Part shown: positions 19,891 to 28,549 of the stretch, in pieces
How the letters are laid out: every line of letters begins with the position of its first letter
Numbering within the stretch: position 1 is the first letter of the stretch
Assembly: GCF_002870125.1 (NCBI RefSeq)
Contig: NZ_PNEO01000003.1
Coordinates: 274,934 to 338,933, forward strand
Origin: Burkholderia sp. WAC0059
Lineage (GTDB): Bacteria > Pseudomonadota > Gammaproteobacteria > Burkholderiales > Burkholderiaceae
Length of the DNA: 64,000 nt
Direction of reading: 5' to 3'
Program-made: the position numbers and the translations under genes
Notes under the pieces: generated by a model
What the model saw: only the letters and a program-made list of their open reading frames with translations
The model's database searches: none
Told to the model about the DNA's origin: nothing

Positions 19891-20196
19891 TCAGCCCTTC
19901 GTGGACAGACACTGCTTCATGAATGCCTTGCGATCGTCGCCCGTCTTGCCGGCCGCCTGTCCATTGCAGGCCTTCATCCGTTGCTGCGGCGTCAACGCGG
20001 CCGGAGCGGGCGCGCCGCCCGACAGACACTGCTTCATGAACGCCTTGCGGTCGTCGCCTTTCTTGCCGGTAGCTTGCGCGTTGCAGGTCTTCATTCTGGA
20101 CTGCTGGCTGTTGAGCGGCGCGGCAGTCTGCGCGAAGACCGGCGCGGCCAGCAGGCTGCCGAGCGCGGCGGCGGCGAGAGCGGATCGGATTTTCAT
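19891..20196 (-). CDS. psiF: PsiF-repeat protein (phosphate starvation-inducible type)
   Basis: A 101-residue exported protein: signal peptide MKIRSALAAAALGSLLAAP then VFAQ, followed by two PsiF repeats, RMKTCNAQATGKKGDDRKAF...CLS and RMKACNGQAAGKTGDDRKAF...CLS, each with two conserved Cys. PsiF of E. coli is induced by phosphate starvation, but its molecular role is unknown. No Pho box was verified here. It stands alone on the minus strand. Confidence 0.88.
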   Translation of the reverse strand: MKIRSALAAAALGSLLAAPVFAQTAAPLNSQQSRMKTCNAQATGKKGDDRKAFMKQCLSGGAPAPAALTPQQRMKACNGQAAGKTGDDRKAFMKQCLSTKG

Positions 20197-20369
20197 GTGG
20201 AGCTCCATGGGATAGGGTCGTTCTGGTCGTCGTGCCGGCGGGCGCCAACGACTGCGCCCGTGGCCGCGGCCAATTATGGCAAAGCCGTAAGAAAAACGGG
20301 GCGACATTGACCTTGATTGACAGTGCCGCGCCGACCCCGAATGCGGAAGCGCCCCAGTGACGCCGGGCG

Positions 20370-21098
20370 TCAGCCGCCGGCGAGGGGCTTCGCGAGCGTG
20401 CTGCTCCGGGCGGCGGCCGGCTGCCGGCGACGCGTCAGCCAGGCCATGGCCGCCCGGTCGAGCGCGGTGCAGAGCACGAGATAGATGAAGGCGACGAACA
20501 GGAAGATGGGGATGGGGTACACCATCAGCCGGTTGTTCACCTGGGTGGCGACGAACGACAGCTCGCCGACGCCGACGATATAGGCGAGCGACGTGTCCTT
20601 CACGAGCGAGACCCACTGGTTCACGAACGACGGCGCCATGATGCGCAGCGCCTGCGGCAATACCACGTAGCGCAGCGACTGCCAGCGCGTGAGCCCGAGC
20701 GACAGCCCGGCCTGCCACTGCGCATGGCCGACGGCGCGGATGCCCGCGTGCACGGAATGCGAGAGATAGGCGCCACCGATCAGCGAGAGCGCGCAGACGA
20801 CGGTCGCGAGTCCCGGCACGTCGATGTGGAAGAGCATCGGCAGCAGGAAGTACGTCCAGAAGATCAGCATCAGCACGGGAATGGCGCGGAAGAAGCCGAT
20901 CACGAGCAACAGCGGCAGGCGGACGAGGCGGCCCGCCATTGCCAGCGCGATGCCGCCCGCGAGACCGAGCAGCCCGGACGCGGCGGCGGAGGCGAGCGCG
21001 AGCAGCAGCGTCAGCGCCGCGCCGCCGGGCGGACCGTCGGGAAACGCGCCGACGAGCAGGTAAGGCACGTTGGCGACAAAGACGGACCAGGGCATCAT
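20370..21098 (-). CDS. Polar amino-acid ABC transporter permease (second subunit)
   Basis: A 242-residue inner-membrane permease of the HisM/GlnP type: ALTLLLALASAAASGLLGLA and further helices, with the EAA-like loop GHAQWQAGLSLGLTRWQSLRY then VVLPQALRIMAPSFVNQWVS that contacts the ATPase, and SLAYIVGVGELSF. Its start overlaps the stop of the other permease gene by four bases. No ATP-binding gene follows it, which is unusual because these operons normally end with one. Confidence 0.9.
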   Translation of the reverse strand: MMPWSVFVANVPYLLVGAFPDGPPGGAALTLLLALASAAASGLLGLAGGIALAMAGRLVRLPLLLVIGFFRAIPVLMLIFWTYFLLPMLFHIDVPGLATVVCALSLIGGAYLSHSVHAGIRAVGHAQWQAGLSLGLTRWQSLRYVVLPQALRIMAPSFVNQWVSLVKDTSLAYIVGVGELSFVATQVNNRLMVYPIPIFLFVAFIYLVLCTALDRAAMAWLTRRRQPAAARSSTLAKPLAGG

Positions 21099-21826
21099 GC
21101 GCGCCTCCCGAGCCGGCGGTCGCGCGCCTGCACGACCAGGTGGGAGAACGCCTCGATGACCGCGATCGCGCCGATGTAGAGCAGGGTCGCGATGCCGAAC
21201 GACTGGAACGTCATGAAGGTCTCGGTCTCGACCTGGCGCGACGCGTACGAAAGTTCGGCGAGCCCGATCGCCATGGTCAGCGAGGAGTTCTTCACGAGGT
21301 TCATGTACTGGCCGAAGAGCGGCGGCAGCGCGATGCGCACGGCCTGCGGCAGCACGACGTAGCGGAACGTCTGCAGCGGCGTGAGTCCGAGCGCGGCGCC
21401 GGCCTGCCGCTGCGCGGCCGCCACGCCGGCGATGCCGGCCTGGAACTCCTCGGCGATGAACGAGACCGTGTAGCAGGTGAGGCCGAGCCAGCCGGTGACG
21501 AATTCGAACGACGGCCAGTGCACGAGCCCGCCAGTTCGCGGCAGCACGTGCTGCGAGTTGAGCCACTGCATCAGCCCGGCGGGCAGCAGCGTGGCGATGC
21601 CGAAATACCAGAACAGCAGTTGGACGAGCAGCGGCGTGTTGCGGAACGCCAGCACATAGACGGCTGCGACCTGACGCACGGGACGCCAGCGCGCGTTGCG
21701 CACAAGCACGAGCAGCGCGCCGCCCGCCGTGGCCGACGCCGCGACGCAGAGCGAGAGCCCGACCGTGATGCCGAAGCCCTGCCAGAGCCACAGCAGGTAT
21801 TGGGGAGCGAGCGAGGCGGCGAACAT
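21095..21826 (-). CDS. Polar amino-acid ABC transporter permease (first subunit)
   Basis: A 243-residue permease. Key segments are LLWLWQGFGITVGLSLCVAA, YVLAFRNTPLLVQLLFWYFG, the cytoplasmic loop AAQRQAGAALGLTPLQTFRY then VVLPQAVRIALPPLFGQYMN, and NSSLTMAIGLAELSYASRQ. It forms the membrane heterodimer with the next gene. The gene upstream should encode the periplasmic binding protein but is a remnant (see 21940-22182), so the system as encoded here is unlikely to transport unless parts are supplied elsewhere. Confidence 0.9.
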   Translation of the reverse strand: MFAASLAPQYLLWLWQGFGITVGLSLCVAASATAGGALLVLVRNARWRPVRQVAAVYVLAFRNTPLLVQLLFWYFGIATLLPAGLMQWLNSQHVLPRTGGLVHWPSFEFVTGWLGLTCYTVSFIAEEFQAGIAGVAAAQRQAGAALGLTPLQTFRYVVLPQAVRIALPPLFGQYMNLVKNSSLTMAIGLAELSYASRQVETETFMTFQSFGIATLLYIGAIAVIEAFSHLVVQARDRRLGRRA

Positions 21827-21939
21827 GGACGGGCCGGACAGACTGGGCGGACGGTTTCTGCAGCGGACGGCGGACGCAGCGGGCGCGCCCGTCGTCCGTC
21901 ACGCAATGGCAATGGCAATGACGGCCGGGGATCGACCGC

Positions 21940-22182
21940 TCAGGTCCTGTCGCCGATCCTGAACGTGCGCGGCAGCGGCGTATTCGTGTTCGGGCCGAAC
22001 CTGCGGTTGATGATCTGGTTGTTCGACGAATCGACGAAGCCGAACGGCCGGTTGCGGTCGAAGGTCGCGACGCGCAGCACACCGGCCTTTTTGATGTCGT
22101 CGAGCCGGCCGGCATGTGCGAGACCCGAGACGAGCGTGGTGACCAGCGTGACGAGCCAGAGGGCGAGGGTACGGAATTTCAT
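21940..22182 (-). pseudogene. Solute-binding protein gene with internal deletion
   Basis: The 80-codon frame starts with a signal peptide (MKFRTLALWLVTLVTTLVSG, then LAHA) and the first strand of a family-3 binding protein, RLDDIKKAGVLRVATFDRN then RPFGFVD. After NNQIIN it jumps to RFGPNTNTPLPRTFRIGD, which reads like the extreme C-terminus of the same family, and stops. About 190-200 residues forming the ligand pocket are therefore absent. It sits where the binding protein of the downstream permeases is expected. The remaining peptide cannot bind substrate. Confidence 0.7.
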
Positions 22183-22471
22183 TCGGATGAGCCTGCTGTC
22201 GTAGCGTTGTAGTCGTGGCGGAACGGAAGACGAACGGCGTGTCTGCACTCCGGGCGTGCACGGTATCACCGGCGCGGTGTCGGGAAAACCAAACTTTGAT
22301 GCTGTACTAAGCGTGCATTCTGCTAAGTGTCGGGCTGATTTGCATACGCGTATTTCTCGGTTGGACGGCAACGCGCCGCTCGCTACGATGGATGCGCATG
22401 CCGCGGTCCGCGCTCGTGGGCTGCCGGCGCCGTTCCAGCGATCCCGACTGTCTGCCCGCGAGAATCCGACC

Positions 22472-22693
22472 ATGTCCGAATCCGCTTGTTTCACGCCGCG
22501 CGTCATCGAGCCTGTCGCGACCAGCCAGCCCGACGGTCTCGGGCTCGCGCTCGAACTATGGCTGTCGCGCCCGATCGACGGCATCGCGGGCCGCGCGCTG
22601 CGCATTCATCTACGCAGCGGCGTGCGCATGGAGCAAGCCGAGGCGCTGCGCGATCTGCTCCACGCCTGCGGCACCGACATCGTCGTGGAATGA
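22472..22693 (+). CDS. Small hypothetical protein
   Basis: A 73-residue product I do not recognise: MSESACFTPRVIEPVATSQP, then GLALELWLSRPIDGIAG and a C-terminal half RIHLRSGVRMEQAEALRDLL followed by HACGTDIVVE. The pattern of a short strand plus an amphipathic helix suggests a folded domain and not a chance frame. Start at ATG 22472. It is divergent from the transporter operon and has no partner on its strand. A longer in-frame extension upstream looks unconserved. Confidence 0.5.
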   Translation: MSESACFTPRVIEPVATSQPDGLGLALELWLSRPIDGIAGRALRIHLRSGVRMEQAEALRDLLHACGTDIVVE

Positions 22694-22899
22694 AACGGCC
22701 GGGCTAGAGCCCGCCCGGCGTGGGCGTCCACGCCACGGCTGCGGTTCGGGCGGCGAGAACGGCCCGGACGCCGGCGCGGCGGCAGTAGAGGCCGGGGAGG
22801 ACCCGGGTAGGGGGAAAGCAGCGCGCCGCCGGCCCGTTCGCCGGGCACGCGGCGCCGACGACGTAGGCACCGCGGAGCGAGGCCCGGCCGCGCGTCCTG

Positions 22900-23988
22900 T
22901 CATGCCGGAGCCCCGGCCGCGGCACTGGCGGCATGCGCGTCGTGGCCCGTTGCCGTACCGACCGGCTGCACGCGCTGCGTCGCGAAGTTCCAGCGCAGCG
23001 CGAGCGCGGTGTTCACCGGAGCGGGAAGCAGCCCGGCCTTATAGAACGTGTCGGCGATCGTCTGCTGCTCGCCGAAATAACGCGCGTCGACGGCGCGCAC
23101 CTCGTAGCTGCGCCGCGCGTTGGCCCGCTCGACCGTTGCGACGTCGAGCCCCCAGATCGGCGCGAGCAGTTGCGCGGCGTCGTGCGGATGGGCGCGAACC
23201 CAGTTGCCCGCGGCGACCAGTTGATCGAACACGATCCGGACGATTTCCGGATGCGCGGCCGCGAAGCCGCTCGACGCGAGGTAATAGCGCTGGTAGGACG
23301 CAAGGCCGTTGCCGCTCGCGAGCACGCGGACGTCGGGCTCCTCGTCGACCGAGGCGACGTAGGGGTCCCACGTCACCCATGCGTCGACGCTGCCGCGCTC
23401 GAACGCGGCGCGGCCGTCGGCGGGCACGAGATAGTCGATCTGCACGTCGGACGGCGCGAGGCCCGCGCGGGCCAGCGCCGCGAGCAGCAGATAGTGGCTG
23501 CCCGCCGCTTTCGTCACGGCAATGCGCCGGCCCTTGAGATCGGCGAGCGTATGCAGCGGCCCGTCGCGCTTCACGAGGATGGCCTGCGCATTGGGGGAGG
23601 GCGCCTCCTGGGCGACGTAGACGAAGTTCGCGCGCGCGGCCTGGGCGAAGATCGGCACGGTGTCGGCGACGTCGGCGCTGAAGTCGACCGCGTCGGCGTT
23701 GAGCGCCTCGGTCAGCGGCAGGCCGCTCGCGAACTCGTTCCACGACACGCGCACGCCGAGCGGCGCGAGCGCGCGTTCGAGCGATCCGCGCGCCTTCAGG
23801 ACGGTAATCAGCGTCGAGGACTTCTGATAGCCGATCCGCAGTTCGACAGGCGCGGGCGTGGCCGCTTGCGCATGCGTGCCGGTGCCGGCCAGCATGCCGG
23901 ACAGCGCGGCGAAGCACAGGCAGGCCATGCGCGCGGCACGGCGGAACGCGTGGAACGAGGGAAGCAGAGGGAGCGGGGAAAGCGTCAC
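22900..23988 (-). CDS. SsuA-like periplasmic binding protein (sulfonate/nitrate/taurine type)
   Basis: A roughly 362-residue exported protein: signal segment MACLCFAALSGMLAGTGTHAQA, then VELRIGYQKSSTLITVLKAR, WNEFASGLPLTEALNADAVD, FSADVADTVPIFAQAA and AVTKAAGSHYLLLAALARAG, which define the SsuA/TauA/NrtA class. The GTG at 23988 is taken as start; ATG 23928 would also leave a complete signal peptide. It has no ssuB/ssuC neighbours, so it must borrow a membrane/ATPase pair or serve the regulator's pathway. It follows the LysR gene on the same strand. Confidence 0.85.
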   Translation of the reverse strand: MTLSPLPLLPSFHAFRRAARMACLCFAALSGMLAGTGTHAQAATPAPVELRIGYQKSSTLITVLKARGSLERALAPLGVRVSWNEFASGLPLTEALNADAVDFSADVADTVPIFAQAARANFVYVAQEAPSPNAQAILVKRDGPLHTLADLKGRRIAVTKAAGSHYLLLAALARAGLAPSDVQIDYLVPADGRAAFERGSVDAWVTWDPYVASVDEEPDVRVLASGNGLASYQRYYLASSGFAAAHPEIVRIVFDQLVAAGNWVRAHPHDAAQLLAPIWGLDVATVERANARRSYEVRAVDARYFGEQQTIADTFYKAGLLPAPVNTALALRWNFATQRVQPVGTATGHDAHAASAAAGAPA

Positions 23989-24085
23989 AGGCGGCCTTTT
24001 GTTCTGGTAAACGTTGGGGACTATGCCCGGCGAGTATCGTAACAACGGCCCGCGGCACCGCTAAATGATCGATTGAGCTATTCAA

Positions 24086-24128
24086 TGCACGGATCGGCAC
24101 AACGGCGTGCCGCGTGACGTTCCGTGCA
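24086..24128 (-). terminator. Nested hairpin after the LysR gene
   Basis: Arms TGCACGGA (24086-24093) and TCCGTGCA (24121-24128) enclose a second inverted repeat CGGCAC / GTGCCG. It lies 28 bases downstream of the LysR stop. There is no convincing T run, so a terminator role is only tentative. Confidence 0.4.
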
Positions 24129-24156
24129 CGACCCGGTAGCTGCTTATTCGGACCGC

Positions 24157-25014
24157 TTATTCGGGCTGCGTTTCGAACAGCGCGTCGAGCAGGTTCGACG
24201 AAGGCCGCTCGGCCAGCCGCGTGAGCGATTCGATCATCTGCACCTGGCAGTCTTCGAGCGGGATGGTCCGGATGTGTCGCGATTCGCCGAATTCCGCGTG
24301 CGCGATCACGCCGACGCCCACGCCCTGCGCCACGGCCGTCTGCAGGGCCTCGCGTCCGTCCACATAAAGCACGGGCCGTACCTGAAGCCCCTTGCGCACG
24401 AGTTCGGACTCGAGCAGTTGCTGCGTGACCGACTGCGCCTCGCGAAACACCATCGGCTCCCGGGCCAGCGCCTCGTAGGTGAGCCGTCTGCGCCTGGCCA
24501 CGGGGCTCGCGGCCGGCACGACGGCGACGAGCGGCTCGCGGCGCAGCACGCGCGCCTCGAGCCGGCTATGAACCTGCGGGGCCGCCGTGATCGCGGCGTC
24601 CACGCTGCTCGCCAGCACCCGCTGCATGCACTCGGCCGCGTTCGCGATCGAGAGCCGGACCACGACGCCCGGATAGCGGCGCCGGAACGCGCCGACGAGC
24701 TTGATGGCCAGATCGGGCGCGTCGGCCACGAGCGACAGCGTGCCCGATTCGAGCGCGCCGGCCGAGGCCAGCAGTTGCCGCGCGTCGCGCTCGCAGCTCG
24801 TCATCTGCCGTGTCACCGCGAACAGCCGCCGCCCCAGCTCGGTGAGCTCGACGCCACGCGCCGCGCGATCGAACAACTTCACGCCGAAGTCCTGTTCCAG
24901 ACGCCGCACGTGGTCGGACACGGCGGGCTGCGTCAGCGACAGCGCGGCGGCCGCCTTCGAAAACCCGCCGTGCTCGGCGACCGCATGAAATGCCCGCAAT
25001 TGTGCGTATTGCAT
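24157..25014 (-). CDS. LysR-family regulator, probably of phosphonate use
   Basis: A 285-residue LTTR. The HTH is MQYAQLRAFHAVAEHGGFSK then AAAALSLTQPAVSDHVRRLE and QDFGVKLFDR; a periplasmic-binding-like effector domain follows. It is divergent from phnW with 133 bases between starts, the classic layout for an LTTR and its target, so I infer that it controls phnWX in response to 2-aminoethylphosphonate or a metabolite. The ATG of MQYAQLR is chosen over an upstream in-frame Met seven codons earlier. Confidence 0.88.
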   Translation of the reverse strand: MQYAQLRAFHAVAEHGGFSKAAAALSLTQPAVSDHVRRLEQDFGVKLFDRAARGVELTELGRRLFAVTRQMTSCERDARQLLASAGALESGTLSLVADAPDLAIKLVGAFRRRYPGVVVRLSIANAAECMQRVLASSVDAAITAAPQVHSRLEARVLRREPLVAVVPAASPVARRRRLTYEALAREPMVFREAQSVTQQLLESELVRKGLQVRPVLYVDGREALQTAVAQGVGVGVIAHAEFGESRHIRTIPLEDCQVQMIESLTRLAERPSSNLLDALFETQPE

Positions 25015-25147
25015 CGCTCTTCCCGTAATCGGCATGAATAAGCTGAGGCTATAGGGACATCGATTATATTGATTTTACCGATGAACGACGTTTCGATACT
25101 GTGTCGATCAGGACCCGACGACGACCCTCGCCCCTCGAACCGTACCC

Positions 25148-26344
25148 ATGACCCGCATCGACGACGCTATTCCGCCTTCGCCTGCCGCCCCCTGGCTCCT
25201 GACGCCCGGACCGCTCACCACGGCGGCCTCGACGAAGGCGGCGATGCTGCGCGACTGGGGCTCGTGGGACGACGACTTCCGCGCGCTGACCGCCAATCTG
25301 CGGCGCAGCCTGCTCGCCATCGCCGGCCAGACGGAAGAGGCGGGCGAGGGCGGCTACGATTGCGTGCCGCTGCAGGGCAGCGGCAGCTACTGCGTCGAGG
25401 CGATGCTCGGCAGCTTCGTGCCGCGCGACGGCCGCGTCCTCGTGCTAGCCAACGGCGCATACGGCAAGCGCATGGCCACGACGCTGCGCTACCTCGGCCG
25501 TGCCCACGTCGTGCTCGACAAGGGCGATTACCTGCCGCCTCGCGGCGACGAGGTCGCGCGGCTGCTCGATGCGCAGCCGGACATCACGCACGTCGCCGCC
25601 GTGCATTGCGAGACGAGCTCGGGCATCCTGAACCCGCTCGAGGAAATCGCGGCGGCCACCGCGAGTCACGGCCGCCGGCTGCTCGTCGATTCGATGAGCG
25701 CGTTCGGCGCGGTGCCGCTCGACGCGCGCGCGCTGCCGTGCGACGCCTTCGTTTCGTCGGCGAACAAGTGCATCGAGGGCGTGCCGGGTTTCGGCTTCGT
25801 GATCGCAAGGCGCGACGTGCTGCGCGAAGCGAAGGGCCGTAGCCATTCGCTGAGCCTTGATCTGCACGACCAGTGGGACGTGATGAACCGCACCGACCAG
25901 TGGAGGTTCACGCCGCCGACGCACACGGTGGCGGCGTTCGTCGAGGCACTGCGCCTGTACGCGCTCGAAGGCGGCCAGCCGGCCCGGCTTGCCCGCTACG
26001 CCGCCAATCGCGACGCGCTCGTGGCCGGCATGCGCTCGCTCGGCTTCGAGCCGCTGCTGACCGAACGCTGGCGCTCGCCCATCATCGTCACGTTCTTTTC
26101 GCCGGCCGACCCGGCGTTCGACTTCGGACGCTTCTACACGCTGATGAAAGAGCAGGGCTTCATCATCTATCCCGGCAAGCTGACGACGGTCGAGAGCTTC
26201 CGGATCGGCTGCATCGGCCAGGTGGATGCCGACGTGATGCGGCGCGTCGTCGAGGCCTGCGCGCAGGCACTGCGCGTGCTCGGCGTGCGCCGCGCGGCGC
26301 CGGATGCCGGAGCACTCGCCGGGCGCGAGACGCTGGCTGAGTGA
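25148..26344 (+). CDS. phnW: 2-aminoethylphosphonate--pyruvate transaminase
   Basis: PLP enzyme converting 2-aminoethylphosphonate and pyruvate to phosphonoacetaldehyde and alanine. The 398-residue protein shows [52 protein letters not shown], the cofactor Asp D181 ([11 protein letters not shown]) and the Schiff-base lysine K207 in [16 protein letters not shown]. It is first of the phnW-phnX operon and divergent from the LysR gene. The product of this step is the substrate of PhnX. Confidence 0.96.
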   Translation: MTRIDDAIPPSPAAPWLLTPGPLTTAASTKAAMLRDWGSWDDDFRALTANLRRSLLAIAGQTEEAGEGGYDCVPLQGSGSYCVEAMLGSFVPRDGRVLVLANGAYGKRMATTLRYLGRAHVVLDKGDYLPPRGDEVARLLDAQPDITHVAAVHCETSSGILNPLEEIAAATASHGRRLLVDSMSAFGAVPLDARALPCDAFVSSANKCIEGVPGFGFVIARRDVLREAKGRSHSLSLDLHDQWDVMNRTDQWRFTPPTHTVAAFVEALRLYALEGGQPARLARYAANRDALVAGMRSLGFEPLLTERWRSPIIVTFFSPADPAFDFGRFYTLMKEQGFIIYPGKLTTVESFRIGCIGQVDADVMRRVVEACAQALRVLGVRRAAPDAGALAGRETLAE

Positions 26345-26351
26345 CGGCCCC

Positions 26352-26377
26352 GATGCCGCCGATGCCGCCGATGCCGC
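26352..26377 (+). repeat. Tandem 9-base repeat (GATGCCGCC)
   Basis: Three head-to-tail copies, the last one short by a base, sit in the phnW-phnX gap eight bases after the phnW stop. It is a simple-sequence repeat of unknown role. Confidence 0.8.
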
Positions 26378-26450
26378 AATACGGGCCGGTCGTCACGAAA
26401 ATGCCGCAAGCGCCGTTCGGAACTCGTTCAGGACTTCAGGACCATTGCAG

Positions 26451-27254
26451 ATGAAACACCTCAAGGCCGTCATCTTCGACTGGGCCGGCACCGTGGTCGA
26501 TTACGGATCGCGCGCGCCGATGGGCGCGTTCGTCGAAACGTTCGCGCAATTCGGCGTGCCGATCACGATCGACGAGGCGCGCGGGCCAATGGGCATGGCC
26601 AAGCGCCCGCACATCGCGGCGCTGCTCGCGTTGCCGCGCGTGGCGCAGGCTTGGGCCGGGCGGCATGGCCACGCGCCCGGCGAGGCGGACATCGACGCCG
26701 TGTACGACGCATTCGTGCCGAGGAACGTCGCCGTCGTCGCCCGCTACAGCGACCTGATTCCCGGCGCCGCCGACGTCGTCGCGGCGCTGCGCGCCGACGG
26801 TCTGCGCATCGGCACGACGACGGGCTACACGCGCGAGATCATCGAGCGGATCGTGCCGCAGGCGGCCGCCCAGGGGTTCGCGCCGGACAGTATCGTCTGC
26901 GCGGGCGAGACGCCCGAAGGGCGGCCTTCGCCATACATGATCTACCGGACATTGCCGCAGTTGGGCGTCTGGCGCGCGCGCGACGCGATCAAGGTCGACG
27001 ACACCGAGGTCGGCATCGGGGAGGGGATCAACGGCGGAACGTGGGCCGTCGGCGTCGCGGTCAGCGGCAACGCGTTCGGCATGAGCGAGGAGGAGGCGAA
27101 GGCGCTCGCGCCCGCCGAATTCGCGCGCCGTCGTGCCACGGCCGCCCGGCGTCTGAGCGCGGCCGGCGCGCATTACGTGATCGACAGCGTCGCGGACCTG
27201 CTGCCGGTCGTCTACGACATAGAAGGCCGGCTCGCGCGCGGCGAGCGGCCGTAG
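26451..27254 (+). CDS. phnX: Phosphonoacetaldehyde hydrolase (phosphonatase)
   Basis: HAD-superfamily enzyme splitting phosphonoacetaldehyde to acetaldehyde and phosphate, completing use of 2-aminoethylphosphonate as a phosphorus source. The 267-residue protein has the nucleophile D10 in FDWAGTVVDYG, the Schiff-base lysine K51 in GMAKRPH, GTTTGYTREI, AGETPEGRPSPYMIYR and VDDTEVGIGEG (acidic Mg motif). The ATG at 26451 gives the canonical N-terminus MKHLKAVIFDWAGT. It is cotranscribed with phnW. Confidence 0.96.
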   Translation: MKHLKAVIFDWAGTVVDYGSRAPMGAFVETFAQFGVPITIDEARGPMGMAKRPHIAALLALPRVAQAWAGRHGHAPGEADIDAVYDAFVPRNVAVVARYSDLIPGAADVVAALRADGLRIGTTTGYTREIIERIVPQAAAQGFAPDSIVCAGETPEGRPSPYMIYRTLPQLGVWRARDAIKVDDTEVGIGEGINGGTWAVGVAVSGNAFGMSEEEAKALAPAEFARRRATAARRLSAAGAHYVIDSVADLLPVVYDIEGRLARGERP

Positions 27255-27331
27255 GCAACCCGCGACGGGCGCCGCGGGCCGGCTCGGGGCTACGGTAACA
27301 TGAGCGCCTTCGCCGCTCACCGCGCCCGCCC

Positions 27332-27655
27332 ATGAAGACTGTCCTGCTGTTCGCCGTGACCGCGCTGGCCGAGATCGTCGGCTGCTATCTGCCGTACCGG
27401 TGGCTCAGGGAAGGGGCCAGCGCGTGGTGGCTGCTGCCGGCCGCCGCGTCGCTGGCGCTCTTCGCGTGGCTGCTGTCGCTGCACCCGTCGGCGGCCGGCC
27501 GGACGTATGCGGCTTACGGCGGCGTCTACATCGGCGTGGCGATACTCTGGCTCTGGGGCGTCGAGGGCATCCGGCCGACCGGCTGGGACTGGGCCGGCGT
27601 GGCGCTCACGCTGGCCGGCATGGCGCTCATCGCCTTCCAGCCCGGCCGCGTCTGA
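27332..27655 (+). CDS. YnfA-family small membrane protein
   Basis: A 107-residue protein with four transmembrane helices and the YnfA/UPF0060 fingerprint [37 protein letters not shown] and [17 protein letters not shown]. The family resembles small multidrug-resistance efflux subunits, but the function is not established. It is downstream of phnX on the same strand with an own short intergenic gap. Confidence 0.92.
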   Translation: MKTVLLFAVTALAEIVGCYLPYRWLREGASAWWLLPAAASLALFAWLLSLHPSAAGRTYAAYGGVYIGVAILWLWGVEGIRPTGWDWAGVALTLAGMALIAFQPGRV

Positions 27656-27682
27656 GCGCGGCCCGTTGCGCGCCGACCATGC

Positions 27683-28126
27683 TCACTCGATACGGTTCAC
27701 GTCCGGAAAGCGCGCCAGAAACGCGGGCGGCATCGGCACGACCTGGTGCGTCCGGTAGTTGAAGAAGACGAAGCCGGACTTGGCCATCGCGATCAACCGG
27801 CCGTCGGCCGGACGCGTGATGCGGAAGATGATGTCGCCGCCGTAGCGGTTGAAGTCCATGACGCCGACCTCGAACAGCAGCACGTCGCGCGCATGCGCTT
27901 CGGCGCGATAGGTCGTGGCGAGATCGGTGACGATGATGCCGGTGCCGTCCTCGCGCAGATCCTCGATGCCCGCGTCGAACATGAAACGCCCGCGTGCTTC
28001 GGAAATCATCGAGATCATCGAGTCGTTGGCCAGATGGTTGGCCGCGTTGATGTCCGTGACGCGCACGGTCATGCGCGTGGCGTAGTAGTACTGGTTGTCG
28101 GGAAACTGTAGCTGGATGCGGGCCAT
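27683..28126 (-). CDS. Acyl-CoA thioesterase, 4HBT hotdog family
   Basis: A 147-residue hotdog-fold protein: MTVRVTDINAANHLANDSMI with the active-site-type D-x-N-x-x-x-H-x-x-N pattern, SEARGRFMFDAG, and DVLLFEVGVMDFNRYGGDII. It resembles 4-hydroxybenzoyl-CoA-like/YbgC-type thioesterases. The substrate is unknown. It converges with ynfA, and upstream of it lies decayed DNA. Confidence 0.87.
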   Translation of the reverse strand: MARIQLQFPDNQYYYATRMTVRVTDINAANHLANDSMISMISEARGRFMFDAGIEDLREDGTGIIVTDLATTYRAEAHARDVLLFEVGVMDFNRYGGDIIFRITRPADGRLIAMAKSGFVFFNYRTHQVVPMPPAFLARFPDVNRIE

Positions 28127-28316
28127 GGCGACGGGCGGAAGGAGAACGTTCGGCGCGGCGCCGGCCTCGGAGCGGCGTCGCGGTGTCCGGCGATTTTAGC
28201 CCGGCCGCCCGAAGGCCGGGCCGGCATTGTCGTGCCGCCGCGCGGGTTGCCCGCTCAGCGCGGCGGCACGCCGACGCGCCAGGCGCGCCAGTTCGCGACG
28301 ATGGACTGCACGAGCC

Positions 28317-28460
28317 CACGAGGAAATCGGTCTGCCGCAGATCGAACTGCGGTGCGAAGGCCAGCGCCGTCATCGAGGCCGCCGCGCTCGCGTGGCCCAT
28401 GCCGTCGTCATCAATCCGACGCACATCAACTTGCCCGTCGCAAACGGGCAATATGCTTTC
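28317..28460 (+). pseudogene. Remnant resembling type III export protein SctU/HrcU
   Basis: One frame reads HEEIGLPQIELRCEGQRRHR and then RARVAHAVVINPTHINLPV. The second piece matches the region around the NPTH autocleavage site of the SctU/FlhB family, where an Asn-Pro-Thr-His follows a run of small hydrophobic residues; NPTH is at 28413-28424. The first piece looks like the preceding G-x-P-x-I...RR-x-H-R stretch. There is no start, no membrane domain and no continuation, so this is a fragment at best. The rest of 28127-28549 holds no supported gene. Confidence 0.5.
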
Positions 28461-28549
28461 TGCCCCTCTCCCATAAGGATGAGCCCCTCACGCGACGCAC
28501 AGTCGAGCACCCATTCGTATTCCAAAATTTTTATGATCAAGGATCTTGA

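Noticed and set aside
26349..26380. Short tandem repeat as a CRISPR or protein-binding array
   Set aside because: Three 9-base copies without spacers are a simple-sequence repeat, not an array.
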